In this document: positions 62,797 through 64,000 of the stretch, piece by piece | Position numbering within the stretch: the first letter of the stretch is position 1 | Layout: each line of letters starts with the position of its first letter | Assembly (NCBI GenBank): GCA_009746045.1 | Contig: RPFO01000299.1 | Span: forward strand, 982,307-1,046,306 | Reading direction: 5' to 3' | DNA from: Mesostigma viride | Lineage: Eukaryota; Streptophyta; Mesostigmatophyceae; Mesostigmatales; Mesostigmataceae | DNA length: 64,000 nt | Notes under the pieces: model-generated | The model's database searches: none | What the model saw: only the letters and a program-made list of their open reading frames with translations | What the model was told of the DNA's origin: nothing | Program-made: the position numbers and the translations under genes

Positions 62797-63723
62797 CGGC
62801 GCGTAACCTCACCAAATGTTATCCAGATTGGGCGGGGCCGCAGCACGCTTTCTCGGGCAGACACACCAACCAGTGCTGACATCTCGCAACAATGTTCCGA
62901 CTGAACGTCGACGGCATACTGCCAAAAAATCACGTCCAAAGGTAACTGTTACAGGACTGTGAAAACTGCAGTCAAATTCCACGAAAACCTTTTGCACAAT
63001 GAGCAACGTGAATGCCTAGCAACGTGCGTGCCCACGGCTGTGATCGCCGTTTCGTGGCGGGAAATCCGCCATATTATAAAGTCCCTGGAATCAGGCCGAC
63101 TGCGTCGGTCCTTTTTTTTCCCCGTTTCGTGCTCGGTAACTTTGAGTGAGACGAAGTGAGGTCTAGGCTTTTGAGCGGAGCGCGCGCGACTCGGGGCACT
63201 TCACCGTCGCGTCAAGCGGGAGTTGCAAGAAAATCACAGGAATTTTTTTTTTTCGGGAACGCGTCATGACGCGGCGCGCAGGCCCACGAGAAAGCTTCGC
63301 GGCGCGCTAGTACCCGGCTTCAAATAATTGTTTACTACCTTAATGGCTGTTACTCGATGAATAAGTACATATATCGTACACTACCTTGCGACTTGCGAGT
63401 TGCAGGCTTGCAGCTTGCCTTCAAGTGCTGAGTAAATTTCTGCATGCGCAAGTTAGCATAAACTCGGGGGTATGGCTGCCAGTTACTGCTTTCGGCCGTG
63501 AATTGCCACGATGATCGGGCAAGGGGGGGCGCTGTCTGCGCTGATGAGCGGGGCACGTAGTGCACGAGGATATCTTCATAGCCATTCCAAACAGGCCAAG
63601 CATTAATAACCAATCCGAAAGGCGATAACTTTCCGATTTTTGCCGTGCGGCTTGCGTGGTCAAGTGCCTCTGAAGTCGCGACTGGAATGCCTGCCCGATA
63701 GGGAGGAGAAGGACGTGAACAGG
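62797..63723. promoter_or_regulatory. Divergent promoter region, BRM-like / bL17m
   Basis: The 927 bases separate two start codons facing away from each other (the bL17 start is provisional). GGCGGGAAA at 63056-63064 matches the E2F consensus TTTCCCGCC on the minus strand. An AT-rich ATTATAAAG lies about 10 bases further. A 14-bp perfect palindrome CGCGTCATGACGCG is at 63260-63273. An unseen first exon of bL17 may also lie here. Confidence 0.45.
63056..63064 (-). promoter_or_regulatory. Candidate E2F site
   Basis: Exact TTTCCCGCC on the minus strand inside the shared promoter. This would suit S-phase expression of a chromatin remodeller, but binding is inferred from consensus alone. Confidence 0.35.
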
Positions 63724-64000
63724 ATGGTTAACATTCGCACCCACGGCGCTAAACTGCTACGTACGCTGTGTTCTCAGCTCATTCGGCACGAGCGCATTGA
63801 AACCACCGTTGCTCGTGCGAAGGAGCTACGCCGGGATGCCGACAAGATGGTAGCGCTGGGAAAGGATGGGTCCGTGACAGCGCGCAGGCGTGCTGCAGCT
63901 TTTCTGCATGGAGACGACGTCATTTTCAAGCTTTTCACGGAACTGGCAGAGCGTTATAAGCATCGGAAGGGCGGCTTTGTGAGAGTGCTGCATTCCCGCA
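63724..64000 (+). CDS. Mitochondrial ribosomal protein bL17, 3' partial
   Basis: Large-subunit ribosomal protein at the exit-tunnel side. About 92 codons run off the window. [19 protein letters not shown] is the signature segment, followed by [40 protein letters not shown] and GGFVRV, the order of the bL17 fold. The wording is closest to plant mitochondrial bL17 as I know it. The frame is open from 63610, but its first ATG is 63724. Canonical bL17 has about 10 more residues before this point, so the true start may be in an upstream exon. Divergent from the BRM-like gene. Confidence 0.85.
   Translation, partial: MVNIRTHGAKLLRTLCSQLIRHERIETTVARAKELRRDADKMVALGKDGSVTARRRAAAFLHGDDVIFKLFTELAERYKHRKGGFVRVLHSR

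Overview
This is eukaryotic nuclear DNA: protein-coding genes are split into many GT-AG exons, introns are repeat-laden, and decayed retrotransposons are present. The gene set and the plant-like mitochondrial bL17 fragment suggest a green alga or close relative (inference). TGTAA motifs, the green-algal polyadenylation signal, follow two of the three stop codons, which is only weak support. No organelle or bacterial features are seen.

Layout. (1) About 0.2-9 kb is a transposon graveyard: a Ty3/gypsy integrase relic, a frameshifted LINE ORF1-like relic on the minus strand, a possible RNase H fragment and a Ty3/gypsy RT/RNase H relic. (2) 10,369-23,318 on the minus strand is a membrane protein gene of the DUF3754/TMEM143-like family, rebuilt here from about 14 exons. 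(3) 24,111-32,742 on the plus strand is the complete 10-exon gene for proteasome ATPase Rpt1, divergent from the DUF3754 gene across 792 bp. (4) 33.2-35.2 kb is a broken LINE reverse transcriptase. (5) 36,032-62,796 on the minus strand is a Snf2-family chromatin-remodelling ATPase of the BRM/Sth1 type with QLQ, HSA, helicase and SnAC regions. Its intron 5 is 16.2 kb, of which 15.5 kb is one 40-47 bp minisatellite. (6) 63,724 to the window end is the start of a mitochondrial bL17 gene, divergent from the remodeller gene across 927 bp.

The most unusual signal is at the splice sites. In all three complete genes, the exon end plus 5' splice site is copied in tandem inside the following intron (Rpt1 introns 4, 5, 6 and 8; remodeller intron 7; DUF3754 intron 6). 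One 3' splice site is embedded in a tandem copy of the exon it precedes. Several microsatellites start or stop at a splice junction (Rpt1 intron 9, two DUF3754 introns). This suggests introns that grow, or even arise, by local tandem duplication around AG|GT. The giant minisatellite in remodeller intron 5 is the largest intronic array here. The long minus-strand ORFs across it (up to 2,599 codons) are artefacts of a 40-bp period with no stop in any minus-strand frame.

The three housekeeping genes have no pathway link visible in the sequence beyond shared divergent promoters.
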